Positions 11,836 through 24,170 of a DNA stretch of 64,000 bases are shown here, one piece after another. This DNA comes from Artocarpus heterophyllus (lineage: Eukaryota > Streptophyta > Magnoliopsida > Rosales > Moraceae). How positions within the stretch are numbered: position 1 is the stretch's first letter; every line of letters starts with the position of its first letter. Location: assembly GCA_025403435.1 (NCBI GenBank), contig CM046345.1:14513930-14577929 (forward strand). The letters run 5' to 3'. Below the pieces are notes generated by a model. The model saw only the letters and a program-made list of their open reading frames with translations, ran no database searches and was not told where the DNA came from. Position numbers and translations under genes: made by a program.

Positions 11836-12594
11836 TTCATAAACTTCTCTTTTAAACGTAAAATAAATATTAAAAACTATTTCTTTTAAGACATTACTTA
11901 ATTTAAATGAAAATATTTTTGAAATAATTCTAAATTAAATATCGATATAAATTCCTACTTTAAATACATTTTAAGTTCTTTCTAAAATTAACTGTTAAAC
12001 TTTTATTATAACTTATTCTTTTAAAACTAATATTTAAATTTTTAAAACTTATTCCATTAAAAAAAACTAACATAATAACGATTTTATAAAACATATTCAC
12101 TAAAATTCTTTATCAATTTTAACGTAAAGCTTCTATAAACATTTTTAATTCTAAAAACATCATAATTTTCTTACTAGAAGATTTATGTATATTTGTGGCA
12201 CTTTTTGTTGCAACATCTGTAAATCTTAAAATTTTCTGAACTAATATAGGTTTCTAAAACATACTTATGTAATATTATTTAATTATTTATATGTACATAT
12301 TTTAATAAAAAATAAATGTGGAATTTACATTTCTCGTTAGCGATATCCATTCTCATCTCCACCATTCGTCTGTCGCTCACCACTGCCCATCAAATGTAGC
12401 TGATAGGTTTTTTACCTACAACATGAACATAAATAAATGAGCTTTCACTCAACAAGTAAGAAATTAGACTTGCAAACATATTTGAAAAACATTTAATAAA
12501 ACATGCATAAACATTTTATGCTTGCTTATGAACTTGCTTTATGCTTAATTATTTAAGCTTAAAGTTGTCTTACTGATTATGTGCGGGTGATCGT
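11557..12594 (-). repeat. Large LTR C, 3' part, minus strand (split by the LTR at 12595)
   Basis: Starts TGTAACGA, the reverse complement of the TCGTTACA end of the LTR at 12595-17140, and its reverse complement matches that LTR's last 1 kb. It contains the hairpin TGAGCTTTCACTCA (12438-12451) and the acceptor-side arm CCTACAACATGAA (12415-12427). A (TAA)n microsatellite lies at 11804-11835. The LTR continues at 17146-17835. Confidence 0.75.
12590..12594. repeat. Target-site duplication ATCGT, left
   Basis: The same five bases follow the LTR at 17141-17145. LTR C sequence is interrupted exactly here. Confidence 0.8.
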
Positions 12595-15500
12595 GGTAAT
12601 GACTGAAAAAATCTAAAAATTAAAAAGTATGATTAATTAAAAATTTTTACATAATTATTCAGCTAAGTACTTGAGGAAGTACAAGTATATAATTTATTAA
12701 CACACAAATTCAAAGGTTTTAATAGCTATAAGCCTTAGAAATAAATAATGTTATGAATGCAATGCACAAAATTATGTGCTTTATTTATGAAACATGTAAC
12801 AATGTAATGTTATGATAGTATACTTAAATAATTAAAAATAATTATTTAATGTGTTAAATTAAAAGTTTATGATTTAATAATGTCATGTATGAGCCAAAGT
12901 AGTGATAGTTATAAGAATCTCAATTAGAATATTTAAATTGAGATTATATGATTAAAAAGAATTTTTGACTTTGTATTATTATACAGAATTTCTATACGAA
13001 GCCAGTTCAGGTCAATATGTAATCAATAACTTAATACCATAATTAAGAATTGGTAAGCGTAAAGTTTACATATGCAAAATCGATCTCGATATTTATGAAA
13101 TCACAATGCATGACAAGGATTTTCTAAGTCGTAAGAATTAATAAAAATTTAGAAATTTACGATGTCTTATAAGTACACAGTAAATTACCTACAAGTGTAA
13201 ATAACTGTGTGAAACTTATAATAATAGTAAATTATTATTATTATTATTATTATTATGAAAGAACGTTAATGAAGTTCACAAACATTTCATGAGCCTTTAA
13301 GGTAAATGCAAAATCACAAACGGGTAAATTACAATCCGTACAGTGATTAAGGAAAGTTTAGAAACATCTATAGATTGGATGTGCACCTATAAACAAATTT
13401 TTACTAAAAATAGTTTGGGTTATGCTCGTAAAGCACGAAATTGTGCTAAGTCTAGAATTTGATTAAGTTGACTTATAGATGGTCAATTCACAAAAAAATA
13501 AAATAAAATAAAAAATATATAAATATATATAATAAACTATTATAAATTTCAACTATTATTTCTATGACAAAACCAAAAGTTTATGATACGAAAATTTGTG
13601 TAAATTATGATTATCATTTTTATGGATAAAAAATTATGTTTATGATTTGTTCTAATATCAAGTTTAAAAACATAGTTCTTAAAAGAAGAGATTTACGATA
13701 GGAAATATATGTTTTATTTACTAATTAATGTTTTAAAAATTTTAAAATTTGCGAAAGATTATTTTGATCAAGAAAACAAATTTTAAGTTTTAATCAAAGT
13801 TCTTAAATACAAAATATTATCTTTAACAAATAAATACATGTCTGGTGAAATTAGTAAATCAACGATTTTAAAGACAATGTTGTCAATGTTTATGATGTCA
13901 GAATAATCCATATAGTGTGAATTAATTTATGGAAATTATTTCATGACCGTATGAAAATTTTAATAAGGCAATGATACAATAAGAGATTAGAGCTTATGAT
14001 TTTTTTTTAAAAGAACAAGAATTTTACAGTTTAAAGAGTACAGTTATGGTTATAGAAATTTTAAGTTTACAGATCAAGGATTTGATCAACTCGACCACGA
14101 TACAGTATAGAAATCAAAGACCAACAGTAGTGTCTATAAATGCATGCAAATGCAGCAAAAAAAAAAAAAAAATAAATCAGCCAATCAAATCAGCTCTCAC
14201 ACACTCTCTACTTTTTCTCTCTACTCTCTCTCCCCTCAAACTCTAGTCAAGATTCTGACCATCATTTTCGACACCTCTTGCACCAATGGAAAGATCTCAA
14301 CGAGTTGAGTCTAACGGTGTGTTGTGCCACCCACAACAGCCCCAAAGGAAGCCACACGTGCCTGTCAAAGTGGCAGGAAAACCCAAAATCTTTTAATGAG
14401 ATATCTTCGCCGTTCGGCATCGTGATGAGTAGAACATGATCCAAGTTTGGTTGCACCTCAACAGCTGCCGGAATGCTCCACCCATCTAGCCCTCTTCGCC
14501 GCCACCGTGCCACCATTGACCTCACCATTCTAGGTGGAGTTGAGGCACACCGTCTGTGCCAATAGCCTCAAACCACCATAGGGAATCTTTCCCCCCAATC
14601 AATTGCAGCGAGCCATGGCTACACGACGGAGATTGGAGAGCACCACCGCCAACTGTCATGTGGGAGATTGATCTCACCATTCCTAACCAAATTGTGCGAA
14701 ATTAAAGGCACCAAATCATTCAGAGGGGGCAGAGGAAGAAAACCCATGCCTCAATTACTTGAAATTGCTGTCGTTCGTCGAACAACGAAGTCACTGTCAC
14801 CGCTTGCAATCCGTCACCACAATTCCAATGTTTTCAACTGTGTTGAGTAGCTCCACCTTAGGGAAAATGCTCAAAAACGAGTGAGTAGCAAAACTCCTTG
14901 ACGAATTTTGGACCACCATCGTCAGAGAATCTAGATCGGAGCTCCTCCATTTCTATCGATGATAGACTTCACGATTAGGGTAGTTAGAGATGGAAATTTG
15001 TGAAATTGACACTGCCATTAGACTCAGAAGGGTCAAATTAGTGGGGGTAGGTCCGAGCTTGGCTGCCAACAGAGCCCGATCGACGCCGGTCAAAGTCGGT
15101 CAATGGTCGGTCAACGATGACCTTGGATTTTTATGATTCGAACCTCCAATTGATGATCCGAGACTGCCTTTTGACTCGTTTTGATGCTTCAAATGTGATG
15201 GTGTCCTCCGTTCGAGCTAATTTTACTCCGATGAAAATTGTATGATACCGAATGCATGCGAATCGAGGTGACTTAAACTGTAGTAACAGAGTCCAGAATA
15301 GTATTTTCAACAATAATAAATCTCTGTGGAGCATTCCTAGCCATCCACAGTCGCTCAAGGACCACTGTCAAGGATGCTTCACAGACTATACATACAACAA
15401 AATACAACTGACCCGCTCAGTTTAGAGTCCAGGTAAGTAGGAATCTCGCCTACAGTATGAATAGTTTTAAAATAAACTATTTTATATGTTTTCATAAAAA

Positions 15501-17140
15501 TTTATGAAAAAACATTATCAGTGATTTGTCACACTGTGTTATGATATGATGTGTTCTCATGTTATGATATTATGATTTATTATGTTTATGCCATGCCATG
15601 TCATGTATGTTATGATTATGTCATGATCAATATGTGATATACGTAATATTTAAATCATATTGTTCAATCACCTTCAAGTTGTGCATGATTATGATTTATG
15701 GTTTATGATTTACGTAAGTGTGATGCTATGTAGTGATAAGTCATACTTCATACACACAATAAGACAAGTGAAACTTAAGGACAAGTTAAAGGTGTAATAG
15801 CAACCTCTCGACCCACAGAGAGGCTTAAATGCAAATTATGATTTTGGTGTTGTTGGGGACCTCGCAAACCTTAACTTTCTAAGAATCGTGCGCAACTGGT
15901 GCAATCACTCGAGCCCAAATTAATAAGATAAGTTATTAGCTTAAATAATGAAGCATAAATCAAGTTGATAAGCAAGCATAAAATGTTCATGCATATTTTT
16001 GATTAAATGATATTTAAATATGGTTTGCGAGGCTAATTTCCTACTTGCTGAGTGAAAGCTCATTTAGTATGTTCATACTGTAGCTAAGAAAACCTATCAG
16101 CCACATTTGTTGGGTAGTGGTAAGCGGTGGACGAATGGTGAAGATGAAAATAGATACTGCTCACGCAATGTAACATTTCTGCAGTTTAGGTTACAAAATT
16201 ATGCATGTTTTTAATTTATGAAATTATGTATGTCTTTAGTTTATAAAAGTTATGTGCATGTAAATAGTATATAAAATTACGTAATTATGTTTTAAAAACC
16301 AAGGGTGTAATCATAAGACCTTGGACCATAGAGTTTTAAGGTTTAAAATGTTACGATAGACAATGCAACAAATAAACGACAATGATCAAGTAAGAAAATT
16401 ATAAGGTTATGTAGAATTGAAAATAATTATTGGAATTTTACGTTTAAATAAGAAATGATTTTATGAATATGTTTTATAAATTCATTAATATGAAAGTTTA
16501 GATGATTATGCTTTGAGAAATTATTATGTTGGATTCAAGTGAACGAGTTATAAGTAATTATTATTATGATAAGTTTTGAAAAGGTTAATTTTTTTTTTTA
16601 AGAAATCAATATATTATTTTTAAGATATTAAAATATAAGTGAAATATATAAATAATTTTTAAGGAATTTTTAAAGAGAATTTAATATGATTTTATTCCAT
16701 CATTTAATTCAAAATTGTTTTTGAATTAGTTATATTTAAACTAAGGAATGTTTTAAAAGAAGTAATTCTTAAATAACTATCTTTATGTTTAAAAGAAAAG
16801 TTTTAAAGAATCTTCATTATTTTATGTTTTAAGAGATTAAGGTTATCAGGTATGCAAAGGATTAAGTTTTTAGAAATTATGATTATGTTAAAACGCAATG
16901 ATTAGTATTACGTTATTATCACGTTTGAGAAATTAATGTTATTATGTTAGATTTACGAAATTAAGTTTTGAAAAATGATTAATATTTCTTTCAAGGTTAT
17001 ATGTTAAGAATTCTTTATCAATAACAAGAATTCATTTTAGAAAAAAAAATTTTCCAAAATTTCTGTACTCATGATAAGTTAAGTTTAAGTTTACGAATAC
17101 GTTTAAGTTAAGTAACGACCACGTAGGTAGGGTCGTTACA
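12595..17140 (+). mobile_element. Large solo LTR A (4546 bp) inside an antisense LTR
   Basis: Bounded by ATCGT duplications. It begins GGTAATGACTGAAAA, apparently TGTAATGAC with the first T changed to G, and ends GGGTCGTTACA. No second LTR, PBS, gag or pol lies inside, so it is read as a solo LTR; a short non-autonomous element is the alternative. The region 14200-15432 is less AT-rich and resembles 20930-22180 of LTR B at many places, for example CCACCCACAACAGCC against CCACCCAAATAGCCG. From 15433 it holds the intron-like module described separately. An ATT microsatellite is at 13217-13255. Confidence 0.8.
15433..16083 (+). other. Predicted LTR intron A with paired ends
   Basis: Donor CCAG/GTAAGT at 15433; acceptor ACTGTAG ending 16083; 651 bp. 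CTACAGTATGAA (15450-15461) is the exact reverse complement of TTCATACTGTAG (16072-16083), which contains the acceptor. An inner pair AGTTGTGCA (15677-15685) and TGCGCAACT (15889-15897) forms with one G-T wobble. A hairpin TGAGTGAAAGCTCA is at 16049-16062. Splicing is inferred from sequence only. Confidence 0.5.
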
Positions 17141-17145
17141 ATCGT
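17141..17145. repeat. Target-site duplication ATCGT, right
   Basis: Pairs with 12590-12594 around LTR A. Confidence 0.8.
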
Positions 17146-17835
17146 ACTGGCTATATGCGATATTCAGGAAGTCATGGTTTGCAAGGTCCTCAACGACACC
17201 GAGATCATAAACTGTATTGAGCTGTATTGAAGCCTCTTCGTAAGTCAAGAGGTTGGTGTGACACCCTTAACATGTCTTATTAATTTCACTTATCTTATTG
17301 TGTATATGCAGTATGACATATTACTATATAGCATCACAATTTCATAGATCATAAATCATAAATTGCAAACATGCTTAACTTGAAAATGATTAAACAATAT
17401 AATTTATTATTGCATACATCACATATTGATCATGACATAATCACTACATAATATGATATGACAGGACATAAACATAATAAATCATAACTATATCATAATA
17501 TAACAACATATCATAACACAATATGGTGTGACAAATCACTGATTATACTATAGGTGAGATTCCTACTTACTTGGATCTGAGCTAAGCGGTTCTAGTTGTA
17601 TCTTGTCAGTCTTATAGCCTCGGAAGCATCTTCAATAGGGGTCCTAGGGCGACTGTGAATGGCTATGAATACTTCATGAAGGTCATACATTGCTGGAAAC
17701 ATCATATTGAGCTCCGTTATTTCGATCTACATTGCCTCGATATACGTGCAATTGGTATTGGATGATTCTTAACGAAGTGAAATTAGATCGAATGGAAGGC
17801 ACCGTCGCGTCTGGAATCTTGAAACAAGTAGGGAG
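17146..17835 (-). repeat. Large LTR C, 5' part, minus strand
   Basis: Its reverse complement follows LTR A from about 15160 to 15880 (and LTR B from about 21915), including TCCATTCGATCTAATTTCAC against TCCGTTCGAGCTAATTTTAC and the donor-like CCAAGTAAGTAGGAATCTC (minus strand, GT at 17570-17569). The LTR stops at 17835, where a copia LTR begins, so its 5' third is missing. Confidence 0.75.
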
Positions 17836-20308
17836 TGTTAGCCCAAGAATAGCTACCCAAAGGGGATGAATTGCGTTTTTAAAACTTTTTACAAACATTG
17901 AAATTTTCTAGATTAATCGCGCAAATAAGTAAAACACACAAATAGCAGTTGTGATAAACTTCAACAAAATATAAATACATTAAAGTAAAGAGTTAAGGAT
18001 AAAGAAATGCAAATACTATTTATAGTGGTTTGGCAATATGCCTATGTTTACTGTCACCGAACAAAGCTTAGATTCAGCCTCTTCCCCTATCACAATTATA
18101 TTTTTGACACAATCACTCCTTGTACAATTCGATGACTTTTTCTACTCGAGGCTCACCACAGCCTCTTACAACCGTTTATTTTCTACGGAGATTGAAAAAC
18201 CAAAAATTTTCCCTATTTCTAAGGCTTGGTAACCTTAAAGCCTGTAATTTCAAACACAACATGATGACATGATACGAAAACGACACTAGATAAATGGGTT
18301 TGAACCGCACGTATATTTATTGGACCATAAATAGGTTAGTACGAATAACACGAAAATAAACGTGCTGGATTCGTGCTAGCACATTTAACACGTTTATAGC
18401 ATGTTTAAACTTAAAACAAAAAAAAAATTTAGGTTTTTGTAGTTGCAAGGAATTGAACCTAGATCCCAAGGTTGAGTATGATGCCAACCCACTACCCAGG
18501 TGAATCAATGTTTTTTGTCAAATAAGGGCTTCTAATATATTTATTATAGTTTTAAGGTTTTAAACCAGGAATCTCACATCGAAAGAAAATAGAGACTTTC
18601 TCCCATTTTTCTCTATATAAACACTACCCGTTCCTTTGTGTTTTAAGGTGTTGCCGTTGAGATCAATTTTTGTCCAAAGTTGATTAGTTAAAATTTAAAG
18701 ATTGAAAAAAATACAGTTTAAAATATTTAATAATTAAATGTTGTTATATTTTTGACACTAATAAAGACTTTTTAGTTTATAGTAAGAAAATTTATATAGT
18801 AAAAGAAATTTAATTTTTTAAAATTTTGTTAGTCAAAATTTTACAAAAAATATATAATAAAAAATTATATAATAAGTTTTTTTAATCATGTCGTGCCGTG
18901 TTAAACGTGTTTTAGGTGTGTCATGTTTATGTTTGTATTTTAAGCATGTTTATTAATAGTATCGTGTTCATTTTGGTTTAATCGTGTCGTGTTGTAAATG
19001 TGTTGACACAAATATGACACGCGAACACGAATTGCCAGCACTTGTTAACCTATCACTTAAAAGGAGAAAATGAACAATTTTTGACTCACTTATAAAACTC
19101 TTCACATATGGATGAAAACAATGTAAGGCTTACATTCAAGGGTGTGAGCAACTCTCAAGAAAAATATAAAATACGTAAGCTCAAGAGTGTGTAAAGAGTA
19201 TGAATACTTATTATTAAAACAATGTGAGGAATCTTGCAATTAATACTTGGTTTTGAACCCAATGAATGGAAGAGTATATCCATCCTCCAAGTGCTCAATT
19301 ATGGCCTAAATTAACATTTTTGGATTAAAATATTCGTTGCAAATAAATTTTTAATGATAAAAAAACTAACCGTTATAGACGGATTGGCAAGCCAGAAATT
19401 TGGTCCAGCAGGCCATAATTTGAAATTTCTTGGATTAAACTCCAAACGATCATCAATTTGACAGGCCGCTTGAGGCCACCAGCATGTTGGTCTTGTGAGT
19501 CTAACAGACCACCGAAAGCAAGAAACAAATTTTGCTTCGAAAGCATTCTGCTGGTGGGCTAAGGCAAGGCTTTTGACAAACCGGTTGGCATATCTGGCAG
19601 GCCTATAAGAGGCTAGAAATCCAGCTTCCTTTCTTTTGTAATTGACAGGTTGATCTGAAATGGTCGGTAGGCCAATCCTGCTGAACATGAACTTCAAAGA
19701 CATGTTTCCAAAATGCAGTTTTTATAAAACCTTGTTTGAGCAATTTGTGTGTTTTTTAAGTATGATTTTAAGTCAGCATTTTAGATATAAAGTTCAGATA
19801 TGAAAATATTTTGTGGACCAAAGCGAATTATGTAGAGATTTAAAACAATTATGAATGTTAGTGTGTGTATAATTTGAGCTTACATAGACTAGGTAACTCA
19901 AGATTATTGCATACTTACAAAAGAGGCTTAAAAAAATTCTTGTGTTCTTCAATCTTTTGGTAATATGATCTATCTTTGTGTTCTATTGCTTCCGAGCCTT
20001 GATAGATTTCTTTCAATTATCTTGAGTTGCTAAAAATCAATTCTTCACAAAACAGCTCTACATACTCAAGATAAATCATTGATAGTTTAGCAATTAATTG
20101 TTTGTTGCCACTAAAACAAAAATAAATATTTCATTTGAAACCTTGAAGCCAACAATCTCATCTTTTTTGATGATAACAAATAATTCATTGCTTATGATAA
20201 AATAATGATAGAAATAAAGTAAGTGTAGCGCTAAAAAATTTATTACCATATACTTTACTTTAAGCTTCCCTTGTCAGGTATAATTTGATCATTAAAATAA
20301 CAAAGATC
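17836..20308 (-). repeat. LTR of a SIRE/Maximus-like copia element (3' LTR)
   Basis: Starts TGTTAGCCCAAGAATAGC. The LTR is followed to the right by several pyrimidine tracts (CTCTCCCCCTTTGGCATC near 20388, CTCCCCCTTTG near 20460, CTCCCGCTTTTGGCATC near 20549), which on the minus strand read as repeated polypurine tracts, as is usual upstream of the 3' LTR of SIRE elements. The right edge is approximate. Degenerate GGCAGGCC motifs cluster at 19390-19690. A small insertion sits at 18236-19041. Confidence 0.6.
18236..19041. mobile_element. Small non-autonomous element with tRNA-like segment
   Basis: Flanked by the near-identical TTGGTAACCT (18226-18235) and TTGTTAACCT (19042-19051), a possible target duplication. 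Ends are rich in ACACGA-type words (ATGACACGCGAACACGAATT at the right). On the minus strand at about 18440-18505 there is a tRNA-like block with GGTTCAATTCC, close to the RNA polymerase III B box. On the plus strand ATCTCACATCG (18571-18581) is one base from the plant snRNA upstream element, with TATATAA 32-33 nt further on. The class is uncertain. Confidence 0.45.
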
Positions 20309-20687
20309 TCCCTCTTACTAAGATGCTCAAAACATGATCAATTCAACTTTGAGCAAAAATTTTAAAGCAATCAATATCATATTCTCTCCCCCTTTGGCAT
20401 CAGCAAAAAGAGTAAATAAACTATATCAAACCAAAGTGGTGCGTAATCACATATTACATCTCCCCCTTTGTTCAACAAAATTTCAAATCAATAAAAGTAA
20501 GCAAAAATTCAATCTTCTTAAAAATCAATTTTCTTGACACATATTATCTCCCGCTTTTGGCATCAAGAAAACAAACATAAATTTTATATCTTAATCTCAA
20601 TAAAAATATCTTGATAAAAATCAAAGCAAACAAAACTCCCCTTACATAAATTCAAAATAGAAGTAACTCCCCTTAAAGCAATCACAT
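20309..20687 (-). other. Polypurine-tract region of the SIRE-like element
   Basis: Several CTCCCC(C)TT tracts (minus-strand purine tracts) spaced about 60-100 bp. Continues after LTR B at 24721-24860 with CTCTCCCCCTTTATCATT. Confidence 0.5.
20683..20687. repeat. Target-site duplication CACAT, left
   Basis: The same five bases occur at 24721-24725, directly after the LTR end. Confidence 0.85.
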
Positions 20688-22849
20688 TGTAACACCCGAG
20701 ATTTTTAATGCATTAAAAATGCATTAAATTAAAGATTATATTAAGACAAAGTACAATTAAAGGAAAATACTGTATAATAAGATGGAAAATTATACAGTGT
20801 TAGAGCAATGCAGTATAAGAATTGAATTGTGTGGACCACAATTTCTTTTTATACTTTTATAAAAAGAAAAGAAAAAAAAAAGAAAAATCAAAAATTCAAA
20901 GCAAATTCGAGACTTTCTCTCTCCTCTTTCTCTCTCTAGATTTTCTCTCTCTCTCCTCAAATCTCGTTTGAGATTCCGGCGTTATTTTTCGACACCTCCT
21001 ATACCAGTGAGAAGCTCTCGTTGAGCTGAGTCCAACGAGGTGTCGTGCCACCCAAATAGCCGCCGGAGGAGGGCTCACGCGCCGCCCAAAGTGGCGGCGA
21101 AACCCATAATTTTTCGACGTCGTTTCTCGGCCGTCCGACCACCAATCGACGTGATTTTGGTGTCTATGGACTCAGTGTGAGGAGAGGAACAAGATGGCAC
21201 CAAATTTTCAGCTCAATTTTGGCTGGAAAGGCTTCACCGGAGCTGCCCCGTCGCCGCCGTCGCAGCCGTCGTGCCTGGTGGCGGTGTGGCACACCGCCGG
21301 TGCCAAAATGATCAGAGGGCGACGGCGAGCAAGACCCCTCGGTCAATTGCTCCATTCCGCCGCCCCTCGCCGGAGAACGAAGGCACCCGCCACCGTCGAC
21401 GTGGGTGAGTTTGGGTTGGCCATTTTAGGCCGTTTTGTGCCAAATTGAAGGCACAAACACGTTCAGAGGACCGAGAGGAAGCTTCCCAACACCTCAATTT
21501 TGGGGAAACACCGCGAGAAGGCGGAGAACCAAGGTCCACCGTGGAGCGCCGCCGTGAGGAGGTGGAGCCGCCGTTCCACGTGGTGTTGAGCTGCCCCACC
21601 ATAGGGGAAATGCTCAGAGGGTCACGGGGAAGAAAACGCCCAAGGCAATTTTGGGCTACCGTCGCCGGAGGACCGAGATCAGAGCCGCCGGTGTTAGCCG
21701 AGAAATCCATCCTCGATTGGAGCAGATGGAGGCCGAATTGGGTGAAATTGACCCCACCAATCGACTCAGGAGGGTCGAATTAGGGGGGGTAGGCTCGAGC
21801 TCAGCCCTCAACGGAGCCAACCGCCGCCGGTCAACTGCCGGTCAACGGCGGTCAACGGCCGGTCAAAGGGCAAAATGAGATTTTGTGATCCGGACCTCCG
21901 ATCGAAGATCCGAGACCGCCTCCCGACTCGTTTCGACGCTCTGAACGCAATGGTGACCTCCGTTCGAGCTAATTCCACTCCGATGAAAATCGTCTGGTAC
22001 CGACTGCACGCGGATCGAGGCGATTCAAACAGCAATATCGGAGTCCAGAATGATGTTTTCAAGAATGAATGATCTCCAGGAAGCATTCCTAGCCATTTAT
22101 GGTCGCTCGAGGAGCACTGCAGAGGATGCTTCACATACTGTAGATGCAGCGAGATACAACTGGATCTGCTTAGCTTGGAGTTCAAGTAAGTAGGAATCTC
22201 GCATGCAGTTTGAACTGTTTTAGAATAAACTGTTTTAGATGCTTTCATAGAAATTTATGAAATGCATGATCAGTGATTGTTACACTGTTTTATGTAAGAA
22301 TAGGTTTTATAACGTTATAAGGTGACAAAAAAACCCGTTAAGGGTAAAATCGTCATTTTTAAGGAAACGGCTAGAACGGAGTCGAACACTCCGATTTAGC
22401 ATAATGTTATTAGATGGAAAATGTTCCGTGATACGTTAAGTAACGTAACGGTCATGTGAGATCAAGATTTAACGAGGGATGTTTTAAGTAAACGAGAGGT
22501 AACCGATGGGTTACAAAGTTAAAAGGAAAAGTAACCCCGGTGGGTTACAAGGCTAATTGAAGGAAATGTAAACTGACAGTTTATAAGGTTGAGTAAGAGA
22601 ATGGTAGACCGATAATATACCAAGTTATGAATAAGGAAAGAATGATTAATGTTTACGTTTTATTATCAATCGAGTGGATTGATAATAAAGAAAGTTAATT
22701 AATGAGTCGGCTGTCGTTTGATCAGGACACAGAGGCCGACCAATGGAAGGAAAAGGAACGAGAAAGGAACGGAATAGAGAACGCTAGAGCATAGTTTGGG
22801 TAAGTTTCAAACCTCACCTACAGCATGAAGTAAATGATTTTTAAATGCT

Positions 22850-23390
22850 TATTTATATGTTTGCAAATGTGTTTGCAAAGTGTTAAGCAAGTTGTTTTTA
22901 AAGTATGTTTGCATTTATTATGCAAGAAGTTTTAAAGTTCAAGAAAAAGATTTGCAATGAATTTGCAATCGTTATGCTAAAGGTTTATTTGCATATTGAT
23001 ATGCATAATGTTATTTAAAAGTTTAAGTTATGATTTTCAAAGTATTGAAAGTATGTTTTGCATTATGACAATGCATAATGTTTTATAGTTTAAGTTAAAG
23101 GTTTAATGATGCATTTACTATGCAATAAGTTGCATTTGTTGTGCAATAAATTTAAGAAAAAAAAAAGTTATAGTTCGCAAAATGTGTTTGCATTTTATGA
23201 TGTATTTATTAAGCAATATGTTGCAATTGTTATGCAATGAGTGTTAGAATGCAAGTTATGATTTGCAAAATGTGTTTACATTTTATGTTGCATTTGTTAT
23301 GCAATGAGTTGCATTTATTATGCAATTGGTTTTATAGTATAAGCTATGAATTGCAAGTGTATTGCATATGATGTGATTGCATTTGAAATG
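22850..23390 (+). repeat. Tandem array of TTTGCAT/ATGCAAT words
   Basis: Imperfect repeats of about 20-30 bp built on TTTGCATTTGTTATGCAAT, each with an inverted GCAT/ATGC pair. Absent from the corresponding part of LTR A. Confidence 0.65.
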
Positions 23391-23749
23391 CTCACTAAAG
23401 TTAATAAGAAGGTAACGTATAAGGTAAACAGAAAGTGTCGTACCAGCCTCTTTGTTATGAGGTAATGAAAGTAAAATTAAAGTTTAACCTCCTAAAGGTG
23501 AGGTACAAGACCTCAATGTTTGATGGTCTCAAGTCTTCCACAAGGGAAGCATCATGTTTATGATCTCATGATTAATGAGTTGGTACGAACACTAAAGTAA
23601 AGTAAGGAAAAGGAAGGTTATAAGATAAAGAAAGTAAGGAACAAGAATAAAGGTTGAGAAAGAAATGAATATTTAAGTTTATAGAACGTTCATAAAATGC
23701 TCATAATTGAAGTTAATAATTGAGCATAAATGGAGTCATGCATTCTGAT

Positions 23750-24170
23750 GTTACTTGAATGCTTTTTTATGAAATGTTTATATGTTATGTTTATGGAAAA
23801 CATTCTGAAAAATGTTTACGATAAATGTTTATGAATAACGTTTTCATGTTTTCAAGAAACGGTTTATGAACGACGTTTTAAGATAAACGTTCAAGAAATG
23901 TTTTAAGAGAAAGGTTTTACATTAAATGTTTATGAAAAACATTTCATGTTTGCAAGAAAAGGTTTACGAATGACGTTTTAAGAAAAACGTTTTAGAAATG
24001 TTTTATGAAAAAGGTTTTCAAAAATGTTCTATGAAAAACGTTTATGTAAAACGTTTCAGAAATGTTTTATGGAAAACGTTTATGAAAAACGTTTTCAGAA
24101 AGGTTTATGGGAAACGTTCATGAAGAACGTTTCAAGAGAAAAGTTTTCATGAGAAAAGTTTTTAAAGCAT
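23750..24170 (+). repeat. Tandem array of AAACGTTT words
   Basis: Imperfect units of about 24-30 bp such as TTTATGAAAAACGTTTCAG. The core AAACGTTT is self-complementary. Not found in LTR A. Confidence 0.65.

Noticed and set aside
18440..18505. Possible tRNA gene on the minus strand
   Set aside because: Only B-box-like and weak A-box-like words are visible and no full cloverleaf could be drawn. Treated as a SINE-like relic.
19311..19703. A 130-codon minus-strand frame
   Set aside because: It lies within the SIRE-like LTR and results from the GC-rich GGCAGGCC motif cluster.
21194..22248. Long overlapping open frames on both strands in LTR B
   Set aside because: The block is GC-rich, so stops are rare in all frames. 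The matching part of LTR A has frameshifts and stops, and no known domain is seen.
23750..24170. CRISPR-like repeat array
   Set aside because: Units are imperfect and run into each other without unique spacers, and this is a plant LTR.
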